Below are positions 12,150-22,300 of a stretch of 64,000 nt of DNA, in pieces (position 1 is the stretch's first letter; each line of letters begins with the position of its first letter). Source of the DNA: Diphasiastrum complanatum (lineage: Eukaryota; Streptophyta; Lycopodiopsida; Lycopodiales; Lycopodiaceae); contig CM055097.1 in NCBI GenBank assembly GCA_029204225.1, positions 35,883,446 to 35,947,445 on the forward strand, in the 5' to 3' direction. The notes below the pieces were generated by a model. That model was not told where the DNA came from and did not search any database. It worked only from the letters and a program-made list of their open reading frames with translations. The position numbers and the translations under genes are program-made.

Positions 12150-13170
12150 TGTAGCCATTGAATATTGTGGTTTCTCAGACGAACCTCAAACATTCGAGGA
12201 AGCTATTGATGGACTAGATAAAGATCATTTTTGGAATATTTGAAATGGTTGACCTAGGAGAAGCAAAATTTATATCTAGGCTTGTAGATCGAGAGAGACT
12301 TTGAAGGTGATAAGTTGTATCTTCACCAACAAAAGTGCACTCGAAAGATCATTGAAGACTTCAACATGCTCGAATGCAAAGGTGTGCATACTCCCAATGA
12401 TACCTGGAACAATACTGAGCAAGGCAGATTGTCCGTAGACTCTCGAGGAAGAGAAGCAAATGGCAATACACCCTATTGCAGGCTGATTGGATCATTATTA
12501 TATCTTGCAGACAACACCAGATCTGATATAGCTTTTGCAGTATACAGGCTGAGCCAATATAATCAGAACCCAGGATCATTGCATTGGAAGTTGGCAAAAA
12601 GAGTACTACAATATCTTGAGGAAACCAAAGACTATGGACTATGTTATTCGAAGGAAGCTGGATTTCAGATCGAATCTTACAATGACGCAAGCTGGGCATC
12701 CATGAAGGATGATAGCAATAGGAGGTTGTACTCTAGTATCTGGAGCGGCCATACTCTGGATAAGCAAGAAGCAAACAATAGTAGCTCAATCTTCCTGTGA
12801 AGCGGAATATGTAGCAGCAGCCAAGATGGCAAACGAGCTGATATGGATCAAGCGAACGTTGGAAGGACTTGATGATTCTATTTCTGAACCTTATGTCTTG
12901 GTAATGGATAACACTTCAGCAATCTATCTTACGAAAGATTCTGTATTTCATTTGAGAACGAAGCACATAGCTATCAAGTATCATGTTATTCGGGACTTAG
13001 TCGAGAAGAAGATACTGAAGATAGTCTTCATACCCACAGAGGAAATGACAGCTGATATCTTTACAAAGCCACTCAGTAAAGCTTTGTTCGATAAGCAACG
13101 AAGAAAATTGGGGTTAATCCAACTACCCACTTTGAGAGGGAGCTGTAGAACACCTATGATCAAATAGATC
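12150..13170 (+). pseudogene. Copia B RT C-terminus and RNase H
   Basis: After a short FEEAIDGLDKDHFW linker (about 12195), the RT palm with YVDD is missing. Sequence resumes with MVDLGEAKFISR, then ECKGVHTPND (12370), YCRLIGSLLYLADNTRSDIAFAV, and HWKLAKRVLQYLEETKDYG. A frameshift near 12720 precedes QSSCEAEYVAAAKMANELIWIK, MDNTSAIYLTKDSVFHLRTKHIAIKYH and ADIFTKPLSKALF, the RNase H and 3' signature. The ORF ends at 13167, overlapping the LTR start. Confidence 0.83.
13132..13142 (+). other. Copia B polypurine tract
   Basis: TTTGAGAGGGAG lies directly before the right LTR, which starts TGTAGAACACC near 13144. The position is typical for plus-strand priming. Confidence 0.7.
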
Positions 13171-13866
13171 TTGATTCTACTAACAAAGTGCACAGTTTAC
13201 TTGACAAAGGATGAAAAACAAACGCAAACTTGAAACATTTCTATTCGTGATCAACCTCGAAAGATTTGTGAAATATTCTTGTGATAACTCGAAAGATTTG
13301 CGAACAGATTTCTTATGGTGACTCGAAAGATTCGCGAAATATTCTGTTTCTTGTTCAAACGTCACATGTCGCAAAATTGTTGCGAACAATTTGTGAAATA
13401 TTTTGGATTCTTCTTCAAGCTCAAATTTGTCAACTGTCGCGAACAATTCGCAAAACATGAAGATGTCGCGAGGAGACAAGTGTTGTGAAACACAAAGCTG
13501 TGACGAAGAGACAGACTATTGCGAAATATTCGCGAACAGACTTTATTCGAACCTAGAAATAGAGCGTTTATTTGAATATCAATAGTCGTAAAAGGTTAGA
13601 TCTACTGTTACAGAATTAAAAGGCCAAAAGACCTGTAATTAAAAAGGCCAAAAGACCTGCCTTGTAGCAATATAAATACATGTGCACTACTCGTTGTAAC
13701 TACTCTCTCCAACTCAAGAGACTCTCAGAGTTACTCAATCGGAGACACAACAACAAGATAAAAGAGATGTATACTGATTCAGATTCAGAATTATTAATTC
13801 ATTTTTGATCAATTGTTTCTGCTTGTCTAGAATTGTCTTAAGTTGTCTCTTAATTTCGCATTTTAA
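13144..13866 (+). repeat. Copia B 3' LTR, 3'-truncated
   Basis: Starts TGTAGAACAC after the PPT. Aligned with the left LTR from 13329 on. It stops at ...CGCATTTTAA where minus-strand RNase H sequence begins. It contains a short local duplication (AATTAAAAGGCCAAAAGACCTG, about 13614-13660). Confidence 0.83.
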
Positions 13867-14376
13867 CCTTTCAAACAATCCCTTGTCTAAGGGTGTAGTG
13901 AATATACCAACAACCATATGTTTGGATACTTCTCAACTTGTCCTTCTCAACTATGTCTCTGATCAAGTGGTACTTGATTGCAATGTGCTTTGTTCGTGAA
14001 TGAAACACAGGGTCCTTTGTCAGGTGTATGTGGCAGAGGTGTTGTCCATGTAGAGGATCAACGGCTCATTGGTGCTTTCTCCCAGTCCGTCAAAAGGAAC
14101 TGTCTGAGCCATGTCAGTTCGTTGGCCATCTTCGTGGCAGTGACATATTTAGCTTCACAAGATGATTGTGTGGTGATCATTTTACTTCTTGCTTACCCAT
14201 AGAACAACGACATTTGCTGCTATAGTGCATCCTCCTGAAACACTCTTACAATCATCCTTCAATGATGCCCAACTAGTGTCACTATAGGACTTGACTTGAA
14301 GCCCTGTTTTGCGTGAATAGCAAAGTCCGTAATCCTTCGTTTGTTGTAGGTATTGCAAGACTCTTTTGGCAATCAA
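13867..14376 (-). pseudogene. Copia RNase H fragment
   Basis: Reads from 14376: AKRVLQYLQQTKDYGLCYSR, SYSDTSWASLKDDCKSVSGG and VVLWVSKK, then, frameshifted, QSSCEAKYVTATKMANEL. It ends VVGIFTTPLDKGLFERLK at about 13917-13870. It is clearly related to copia B but is a different, opposite-strand copy. It breaks off exactly where the copia B right LTR stops. Confidence 0.82.
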
Positions 14377-14545
14377 TTTTTACATAACATATTAGTTTTA
14401 CATATGCACGTATGCTGAAAGTCGCCCTACTCTATTTCTAGATTCTGGTTTTGAGATATCAGAAACCTCTCGTCTCTTCTATTCAGTCATTTATTTCATT
14501 CTTAAGTCACTGATAGTTATCACTATCACATAGACTAAGTTACAT

Positions 14546-14745
14546 ATGCATTCTCAAAGTAAGGCTAGTCTCAACGTAGACAAGCTCGATGGATCGAACT
14601 ACCATTTATGGAAATTTAGCATGAAAATTATGCTAATGAAAAAGGAGTTGTACGATGTTGTCATAGGTGTTGAAACAAAGCCCGATGTAGACGATGCAGC
14701 AATCTCCAATTGGAAGCTAAAGGATGAAAAGCTTTTGCGTTGATC
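14546..14745 (+). pseudogene. Copia gag N-terminal fragment
   Basis: A 65-codon ORF: VDKLDGSNYHLWKFSMKIML is the conserved N-terminal gag block, followed by VVIGVETKPD and ISNWKLKDEK. It stops at TGA 14741-14743, and unrelated LTR-like sequence follows. 14377-14545 holds only AT-rich leader-like sequence. Confidence 0.75.
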
Positions 14746-14816
14746 GTCAAATCTATAAAGGGAGCCATTTCCTTTGTATTGGATCATCTTCTCATCTATC
14801 CTAATAAAACTTTGTC

Positions 14817-14858
<42 letters not shown>

Positions 14859-15654
14859 GCACCATCATGGAGTCACTGTTCATTAAGATCCATAGGTAGG
14901 CTTTCTTTCATTGTTCACCTCCCTTGAGAAGATCAACTCCCTGAGGAGAAGATCTAGAGCCAAGGATGCCTAGATAAGCACAAACAAACCAAAGCAAGAA
15001 AAATACCAAAAAGAGAAGAAGCGCCAAAGATGAACAACACACAAATCTAGACTATTCCATGATTAGATCTTATCAAAAATTTCAAATTTTTTTTATTGGA
15101 ACTACTAGTGACTTGACCCATGAAATACTCGTTCGATTCTACACAAGTCATATCGTTCAGTACAAGGGCCAGTGCAGTCTCCCAGACCCCTACGTTGTGG
15201 CGTCACTAGAGATGCCCCAGACCTCACCCACCGGGGGCCTCCTCAACAAGTCATATCATTCAGTGCAAGGGCCAATGCAATCCCTCAGACCTCTACGTTG
15301 TGGCGTCACCAGGGACGCCCCAGACCCCACCCGCCCGGGCACCATAATTTTCAATGTTCCCTCCATCTCGATTACTATCAACATCGCCAGAATCTTCATT
15401 TTTTTAATATCATCTCCATCTGTGTATTCATCTCCATCAGCTCAACCTTCATCCTTTTGCATATCATTACATTCATCTATCATTTCATCCATCAATATCC
15501 TAAAATAACATCCATTTGTATAGTTTATTCACACACCTCACTTTCTATCTTTTAAATTGTCCTTGATTTCTCCATCTCTCAATCTTTGATTTACTTCTTT
15601 TCTTCTCTTGTTTTCCAAAAAGAAAAAAAAAATTCAAAATCAAAACGAGTGGGA
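14746..15654 (+). repeat. LTR-like region with (CT)n and a 103-bp tandem repeat
   Basis: It opens with a promoter-like part (ATAAAGGGAGCCATTTCC... CTAATAAAACTTTG), then a (CT)n run at about 14819-14858. That layout resembles 18343-18482 (TATATAAGGAGGCCATTTTCC... CAATAAAG then CT). A tandem duplication of about 103 bp begins at 15144 and 15247 (CAAGTCATATCRTTCAG ... CTACGTTGTGGCGTCAC). It is read here as the 5' LTR/leader of the following gag-like element; the two proposed LTRs are only weakly alike. Confidence 0.5.
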
Positions 15655-16313
15655 TGCCACGGTTGTGCGACCCTTGAAGCAATCTCGTACATTACAACAA
15701 AACTACATTCCAGCCATGACCACCGAGTTTGTGAGATTAGCTTCATTTCATATGTTTCTTGATGAGATAGTTTAGCAATACACCAGACAATTGTATAATC
15801 TAGTGAAAGATAATGATCTACCGTGCCCAGAAACCAAAATGCAAAGCTACTATATTGGATTACTCGACAAAATTAAATCTGGTATGAATAATTTCCATCC
15901 TACACTTCATTGGCCCAAATCTATCAAGATGATGTCATTATGGAGAATCTTATCTTGAAGAAGAGGGTAGATCACCCTTGTCCAAACGCCGAAATATTGG
16001 ATGGGAAATTAGGAAAACATGAATGTTCAATGCTAGTCAAGCAGACAAGGGGGGAAGGTTACGAATCATTTGGGAGTGCAATAGAGTCAAGCAGATCAGG
16101 TGCAACAAGTGACCACAAACCTAGCATTTCAAGTTTCGGCTATCGTCAAACTCAAGCTCGCAAAAAAAAGTTTGTTGAGAAAGATCAATGTACATACCGC
16201 TTTGACATTCAACTATAAGATGTCCAATCAAGAATTCGCGCTTCTTACAAGGACAAAATGCAGAGTAGAAAGTTCGACAGCAAGATCCAAGGGTTCAAAG
16301 GTCAAAAGCATAA
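15655..16313 (+). pseudogene. Degenerate 5' part of the gag-like ORF
   Basis: All three frames are interrupted. Fragments such as ERSMYIPL and FLQGQNAE lead in frame, apart from stops, into the open frame that begins at 16314. I see no independent gene. Confidence 0.4.
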
Positions 16314-17252
16314 TCAAGCCAACAACGACCACTGGACCAGTGCCATTATTGTTTTGAAAAACATCCAACACCTCAATGTCCAGTTCGGAATCTGAGATTA
16401 CGAAATCAATCCAATAAGAAAATTTTGGAGATTGGAAATCAATCAACAGAATCCTCATCTATGCCATCTAGCTTGCCATCAAATCGCTCCTCCAAAGAAA
16501 GTGGATCAGTCTCAGGACTTTTAGAATCTTCTCTAGTGGCTAGGCAAGGTTCGGTGGAAGTATTGGTTATATCAGTGAGCGGATCATCCCAGGCAGAGGA
16601 AGTTCAAACTGGCTCACCACTATATTTTGTAGAAGGGATCAAAGGAGACCTGATACCCGTGTACGCACATCAATTGAGAGGTGATAGAATCTTACACACG
16701 GTATGGTGTTTTGGATGTGGAGGTAAACATCGTAGATCAGAATGTCCACACCGAAATGATCTATCCTCCTTTTATCCTTGGTGTGAACAATGCGGCATCA
16801 ATCACCCATGTCGTGATTGTCCACTAAGAGACCCAAGAAAAGCCGTTATGACTCCTACTTGCTTGAATCGACAACCTACATATGACCATGCAAATCCACC
16901 AATCGAGAAGTTGCACTACAAATGCAAACTTCTAGTGCCACTTGGTTACGAAGCAGATGCGGATGGAAGGAATGAGAGAAAGATCCTAAGACAAGTTGAC
17001 ACGACCACACGTGAATCACCAACACCACAAAAGACAGAGTGGGTAAAATCTATCCAACCAGGGATAGCGGAAGGAGTCACGAAATTGGTAACAGATGCAA
17101 TCCAACAGATTTTACCAAGCCTCATTAAACAAATGCTGCCACAACTTCTGGTGGATGAATTACAAAGGGGTCTCACGTCAACCACGCAACTTGAAGGAAA
17201 ACTGACTACCAGTCAACGCAACGATCCATCTGTACCAGCTTCAAGAGAGTAG
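16314..17252 (+). CDS. Gag-like nucleocapsid ORF with three CX2CX3HX4C zinc knuckles
   Basis: The frame is open from a TAA at 16311 to the TAG at 17250; the first ATG is 16425, but the first knuckle lies upstream of it. Three knuckles share the spacing CX2CX3HX4C: CHYCFEKHPTPQC (16341-16379), CFGCGGKHRRSEC (near 16710) and CEQCGINHPCRDC (near 16788). The usual retroviral knuckle is CX2CX4HX4C. Between the first and second lies a Ser-rich region; after the third come a charged segment and an amphipathic stretch (AIQQILPSLIKQMLPQLL). No protease, RT or integrase follows. I infer a non-autonomous LTR element or a deleted gypsy gag. Confidence 0.6.
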   Translation, partial: SSQQRPLDQCHYCFEKHPTPQCPVRNLRLRNQSNKKILEIGNQSTESSSMPSSLPSNRSSKESGSVSGLLESSLVARQGSVEVLVISVSGSSQAEEVQTGSPLYFVEGIKGDLIPVYAHQLRGDRILHTVWCFGCGGKHRRSECPHRNDLSSFYPWCEQCGINHPCRDCPLRDPRKAVMTPTCLNRQPTYDHANPPIEKLHYKCKLLVPLGYEADADGRNERKILRQVDTTTRESPTPQKTEWVKSIQPGIAEGVTKLVTDAIQQILPSLIKQMLPQLLVDELQRGLTSTTQLEGKLTTSQRNDPSVPASRE

Positions 17253-17276
17253 TCCATTGAGAAAGGAAAGATTAAG

Positions 17277-17771
17277 GTGGGAGATTGTCCTCTGATTTCA
17301 ACGCCAATCATAAGCAAGATCCAACCAAAGTCAGAATGTTCCACTCAACATCTGGCCACCACAAAGTTACATCAGGACATCACATTGCTTAGACGGCCAA
17401 ATCCAGAGAATCCAAGCCCAAAATGGCCAATTGTACAGCAAGAACCAGAACCTACAATGACAAAGCCTTGTCCTAAATCTATGATATTGACTGTTGAGGA
17501 AAGTCGTCAGGTTATGGCATACCATGAATACTTGGACAGACAAGAGCTTCAAGCAAGCACGTCATATCCACATTATGATTTGGCAGAGTCCATGACATTG
17601 GGACCAGTTACGCCGATCTATGAAGATCCATTATATCAGCAAGATTTATCTTGGGATCCTCCGATGGCATACCTTGACTACCCAATTGTCAATGAACAAG
17701 GTTATCCGAAATGGCCACAAAAGGCCCTTATGGGTATTATTGAAAATCTAGCAAGTCCAAGTTCTTGCTGA
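17277..17771 (+). pseudogene. Unrecognised ORF downstream of the gag-like ORF
   Basis: A 164-codon ORF starting 24 bases after the gag-like stop. It has Pro-rich and Tyr/Asp-rich stretches (YEDPLYQQDLSWDPPMAYLDYP) and no domain I recognise. Codon-like composition and a shared strand suggest the continuation of the same element ORF past a stop or frameshift. A purine-rich GAAAGGAAAGATTAAGGTGGGAG at 17259-17281 overlaps its start and resembles a polypurine tract. Confidence 0.45.
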
Positions 17772-18392
17772 TCGCCATCATCCAATAAAGCCTCAGGTTT
17801 TACGTAAGCGAATTTTATCCACGCATTTCCTGAAGCACCCATGTCCTAGCAATAAAAGAACCGACAACAGCGCCCCTTCACGACAGTTGCCGCCTAGTGC
17901 CGAGGAACCAACACTACTTTGGGCCGTGGACCCTATTGTGGGTATTTCCTATACATAAATAAACAAGTGGGTCCCACCACTTAAAGTACTGTTGGCCAAG
18001 CCTTACCTAATGGGCCCCGCCACAATACATTGTACAGCTAGAATAATAAGTGTGAGGGCACTGGCGTCATGCGTGTGTAAGCCCAACCCAATGAGCACGC
18101 AAAATGGTTAGGTAGAACTTGAATAAAAGACTTGGGGCCTTAGTTAGAATAAATTAATTAAAAAACCCAAAGTCAAGTTCATAAGGTTCTAAGTTAAAAG
18201 GGAATCTCTCAAACTCACATGAATCATGTGAGTTTGGCCCTTTTCCTAATGAACCATTAGATTGAAGTTCAATTAGTTTGAATGGCTAGGATGCCATTGT
18301 AAATAGGCCAATTAGAGCCAAGATGGCCCTCCCTCCTCAACTATATAAGGAGGCCATTTTCCATTGTACACATCTTCATTTTCTTCTCAATA

Positions 18393-18484
<92 letters not shown>

Positions 18485-18677
18485 GGTGATTGGTGCATAA
18501 CTATGGGTAGGCGCTCGAGCCCCCATAGCCCCAACCATCCTTGGTGAGCTCTTTCTCTTTCTTTCTCTCCTCTCTCCTCTCTCTCATCACTCCTCCTATC
18601 TCTCTACCTCTCTCTATCTCCCTTCTCTCTCTCTTGCTATGCAGGTGTGCACGGGCGGCTCCCAGTGAACGGACCCC
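17772..18677 (+). repeat. LTR-like region downstream of the gag-like element, with (CT)n
   Basis: Non-coding. Contains TATATAAGG at 18342-18350, then a CAATAAAG signal and the CT run at 18396-18482. It continues in CT-rich sequence to about 18640, then GCAGGTGTGCACGGGCGG. The TSD of copia C begins at 18678, so the right end of this LTR may be cut by that insertion. Confidence 0.5.
18396..18482. repeat. (CT)n microsatellite, about 87 bp
   Basis: Uninterrupted CT dinucleotides directly after CTCAATAAAG. A shorter run sits at the equivalent place in 14746-15654. Confidence 0.97.
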
Positions 18678-18682
18678 TATAC

Positions 18683-19335
18683 TGTGAAAAACTCAGATCC
18701 AAAAGATGCTAAAGTTTCATAAAGATCTTGGCCATGGAAGTTATGCACATCTAGATTGAAAAAATGATAGAAATTGTGATGTTAAGCATACTAAACATCA
18801 ACTAAACATCAAAATCTGATCATAAGCTTCCACAAACAGAAACTTGCTGTCCCTGTCCGTACTTCAGAGCCTACAACCTGCATTTCACACGTGTGAAGCC
18901 ATAGCAACAAAGAAATCACAATTCTAGTGGCTAGAATGCAAGATATGAACAAAAAAGTGAGAGAGAAGAAGATGGACCTTCAAAGAGCATAACATTCATT
19001 CAATAGAATGAAAATGAGATATGTACATACTCGTGGAGATGGATATTTATAGCAGCCATAGTGCCTCTTGGCCACTTGTCTTATGATAGGCTAAAATTGG
19101 GGTCCAATAGGATTCACCCATATACCTAGAAATTTGGTCAAATAGGAATGCACCAAATTATGAGCCAATAGAAGAGCTCCACACTCGACCTCCTCTAATT
19201 AATGTGACCTCAAAAGTAGTGTACACATACTTTGGGCCTCTACATACATGTATGAACCTATCTCTAACTTTTATTTGGCCATAGGCCTACAAAATCTCAA
19301 GTTAGGAAAATACTACTAGTTGACAATTTTTCACA
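18683..19335 (-). repeat. Copia C 3' LTR
   Basis: Starts TGTGAAAAACTC and ends GACAATTTTTCACA. Carries a TATA-like motif (TATAAATA, minus, 19044-19051) and a perfect palindrome TTCACACGTGTGAA (18884-18897) with a CACGTG core. Confidence 0.96.
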
Positions 19336-22300
19336 CTCCCTCTTCAACTAGTTTTAGCATAGATTTAGAAAGTACACCAAGACTTGTTCTATGCTTGAAA
19401 AATAAGTCCTTTCCCAATGCTTTGGTAAAGATATCAGCCACACATTCCTTTGATGGGACATGTTCAAGCTTGATCTCTTTTGCCAACACTTGTTCTCTCA
19501 CAAAATGGTAAGCCACCTCGATATGTTTGCTCCTTGCATGGAAAACCGGATTGCTTGCTAGACTTTGGGCTGAAAGGTTGTCACAAAAGATGATTGGACT
19601 CTCTGAAAAATCCAGCAAATGAAGCTCCATAATCATCCTCTTGATCCACACCATCTCCTTTGTGCATGATGTCAAAGCTTTGTACTCGGCCTCACTAGAA
19701 GAAAGTGATATAGTTGCTTGTTTCTTCGACATCCATGAGATAGCTCCATCACCTATGAAAATAGCATGTGCATTTATGGATTTTCTATCCATAAGGTCTC
19801 CTGCAAAATCTGAATCTGAAAAACCAAATAAGTTAGGTGATGAGCCTCTATAAACAATGCCAAAATCTTTTGTTCCCGAGATGTATCTCAAGATCCTCTT
19901 TCCTAGTTTCCAATGTTCTATGCTAGGATCTTGCATGAATTGGCTTAATCTACCAACACAATAAGATAAATCAGGTCTTGTGATGGTTAGATATATAAGA
20001 GAACCTATTAGCTTCCTATAGAGAGTAATGTCCTCGAAGGATCTTTCATTACCTCTTATAGTTAGCTTTACATGTGATTCCATAGGTGTATCAATAGGAT
20101 TTGCATCTACCATATGAAATCTATTGAGAATAGAAATAGCATACTTCTCTTGTGAAATAAAAGTGATTTGAGAAGTTCTAATTACTTCTATTCCTAAGAT
20201 ATAGCTCAAAAGACCAAGATCATGCACTTCAAATTCCTTTTTTAGTGCTTTCTTGATATCTTCTATATCTTCCTTGTTCCCTCCACTTAAAATAATGTCA
20301 TCCACATAAATTAGAAGGATTGTAACATCATTAGCACTAATTCTAAAGTAAAGTGAATGATCATACTCACTCATAGTGAAGTTTTGAGAAAGTAGAAAAG
20401 AGTTAAGCCTAGCATACCAACTCCTTGGTGCTTGCTTAAGACCATACAAACTTTTTTGTAGAAAACACACATGATTAGGCTTGCTATGAGAAACATAGCT
20501 CTCGGGTTGCTCCATGTAGACTTCCTCTTCAAGATCACCATTCAAGAAAGCATTAGAAATGTCTAATTGCCAAAGATCCCATCCATAAAGAGTTGCAAGG
20601 GAAATGATTACTCTTATGCTCACCATCTTTGCCACGGGTGCAAAGGTTTCCTCATAGTCAATGCCATGCTCTTGAGCATAACCTTTAGCCACCAACCTTG
20701 CCTTGAACTTGTTGATAGATCCATCTTGATTTGTCTTTACCTTGAAGATCCATTTGCATCCAATTGCACTTTTGCCCTTTGGAAGCTCCACCAATCTCCA
20801 TGTGTTGTTCTTCATAAGTGCTTCAAACTCAAGATCCATTGCTTGGATCCATTCCTCTTCTTGCCTTGCTTCATCTACACATGAAGGTACATCAAAAGAA
20901 GTTAGGAAAGCATAGTTGGATCCATCCACCACTTGCTTACCTTTGCCATCATAAGTGAGCCTTGAGGGTTTCACTTTATGCCTTGGAGTTCTCCTTGGAA
21001 TTTGACTTGAAGAGGCTTCTTCAACATCCACATCCAATGTGTCATCAACTCCATTGTCATCAAGCACATTAGTTGCAACAACACCATCATCACTTGAAAC
21101 AACTTTTGGAATGTTACTTTCATCAAAAATGACATCCCTACTTGTGAACACTTTCTTGATTGAAGGAACATAAATCCTATATGCTTTGCTTACTTCACTA
21201 TAACCAACAAAAATGCCCTTTCTTGAAGATGGATCCTCCTTAGTTCTATCATCAAGAGTAATGTTGAAGTAGCAAATGCATCCAAAAGTTCTTAGAAACT
21301 TGACATTAGGCTTCGTACCAAACAAAGCTTCAAAAGGGGTTTTTCCTTCCAATACAACACTTGGCCATCTATTGCATAGGAAATTTGCACACAACAAAGC
21401 ATCACTCCAAAAAGGTTTAGGAAGATTAGCATTCAATCTCATTGCCTTTGCACTCTCACACAAGGTTCTATTCTTCCTCTCGGCCACTCCATTTTGTTGT
21501 GGTGTTCTTGGACATGTGTACTCCCTCTTGATCCCATGCTCATCGCAAAAGGCTTTGAATTTGTTAGAAATGTATTCACCACCATTGTCGCTCCTCAAGC
21601 ATTTGATTTTGGTTGTAAATTGAGTCTCAATAGCAACTTTGAACTTGACAAACACATCAAACACCTCATCCTTGCTCTTTAGTAGATAAACCCAACAAAA
21701 TCTACTAAAATCATCAATGAAAGTTACATACATCTTAGCACCTCCATTGCTAATTGTAGTAACACCATGAATATCCGAATGCAAGAGAGAAAAAGGCATC
21801 TTAGATCTAGATATAGATCTAGTATATGGCAATCTATGTGATTTAGACAAAGCACATTCTTCACAAACATGATTCAAGCAAGTAAGAGACTTGGGAAGTC
21901 CCCTTACTACCTCCTTTTTGGCTATTACCTCCAAGGCCTTGTAGTTGAGATGTCCCATCCTTTTATGCCATACCTCTTGAATTGACATTTGTTCATTTGC
22001 CATGCATCCAACTTGGTTAGCAACAACACATGCATCAAGCTTGAACAATTTCCCTTGCCTTTTCCCTTTTGCAATGATACTACACCCCTTTTTGATCAAG
22101 CAAGCATCACCATCAAACTCAACTTTGAATCCTTTGTCAAGCATTTGGCTTACACTAAGTAAGTTCTTGGTAATGGATGGAATGAGCAAAACATCTTTCA
22201 ATTCTATATTCCTATTTGTAGAAAGTGAAATAGGAATTGTGCCAATCCCCTTGATTGCACACTCACCATCATTTGCGGTATAGATTACCTTCCTATCACC

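Larger units (their letters stand above)
9326..13866 (+). mobile_element. Ty1/copia LTR retrotransposon B, both outer LTR ends missing
   Basis: Plus-strand element with left LTR (9326-10003), PBS, gag, protease, integrase, RNase H, PPT and right LTR (13144-13866). The left LTR lacks about the first 185 bp present in the right one, and the right LTR lacks about the last 147 bp present in the left one. The catalytic RT core is deleted between about 12065 and 12240. Both ends abut minus-strand copia fragments. Confidence 0.85.

Noticed and set aside
18341-18547. ORFs of poly-Leu/Ser or poly-Arg/Glu across the CT run
   Set aside because: Pure microsatellite translation.
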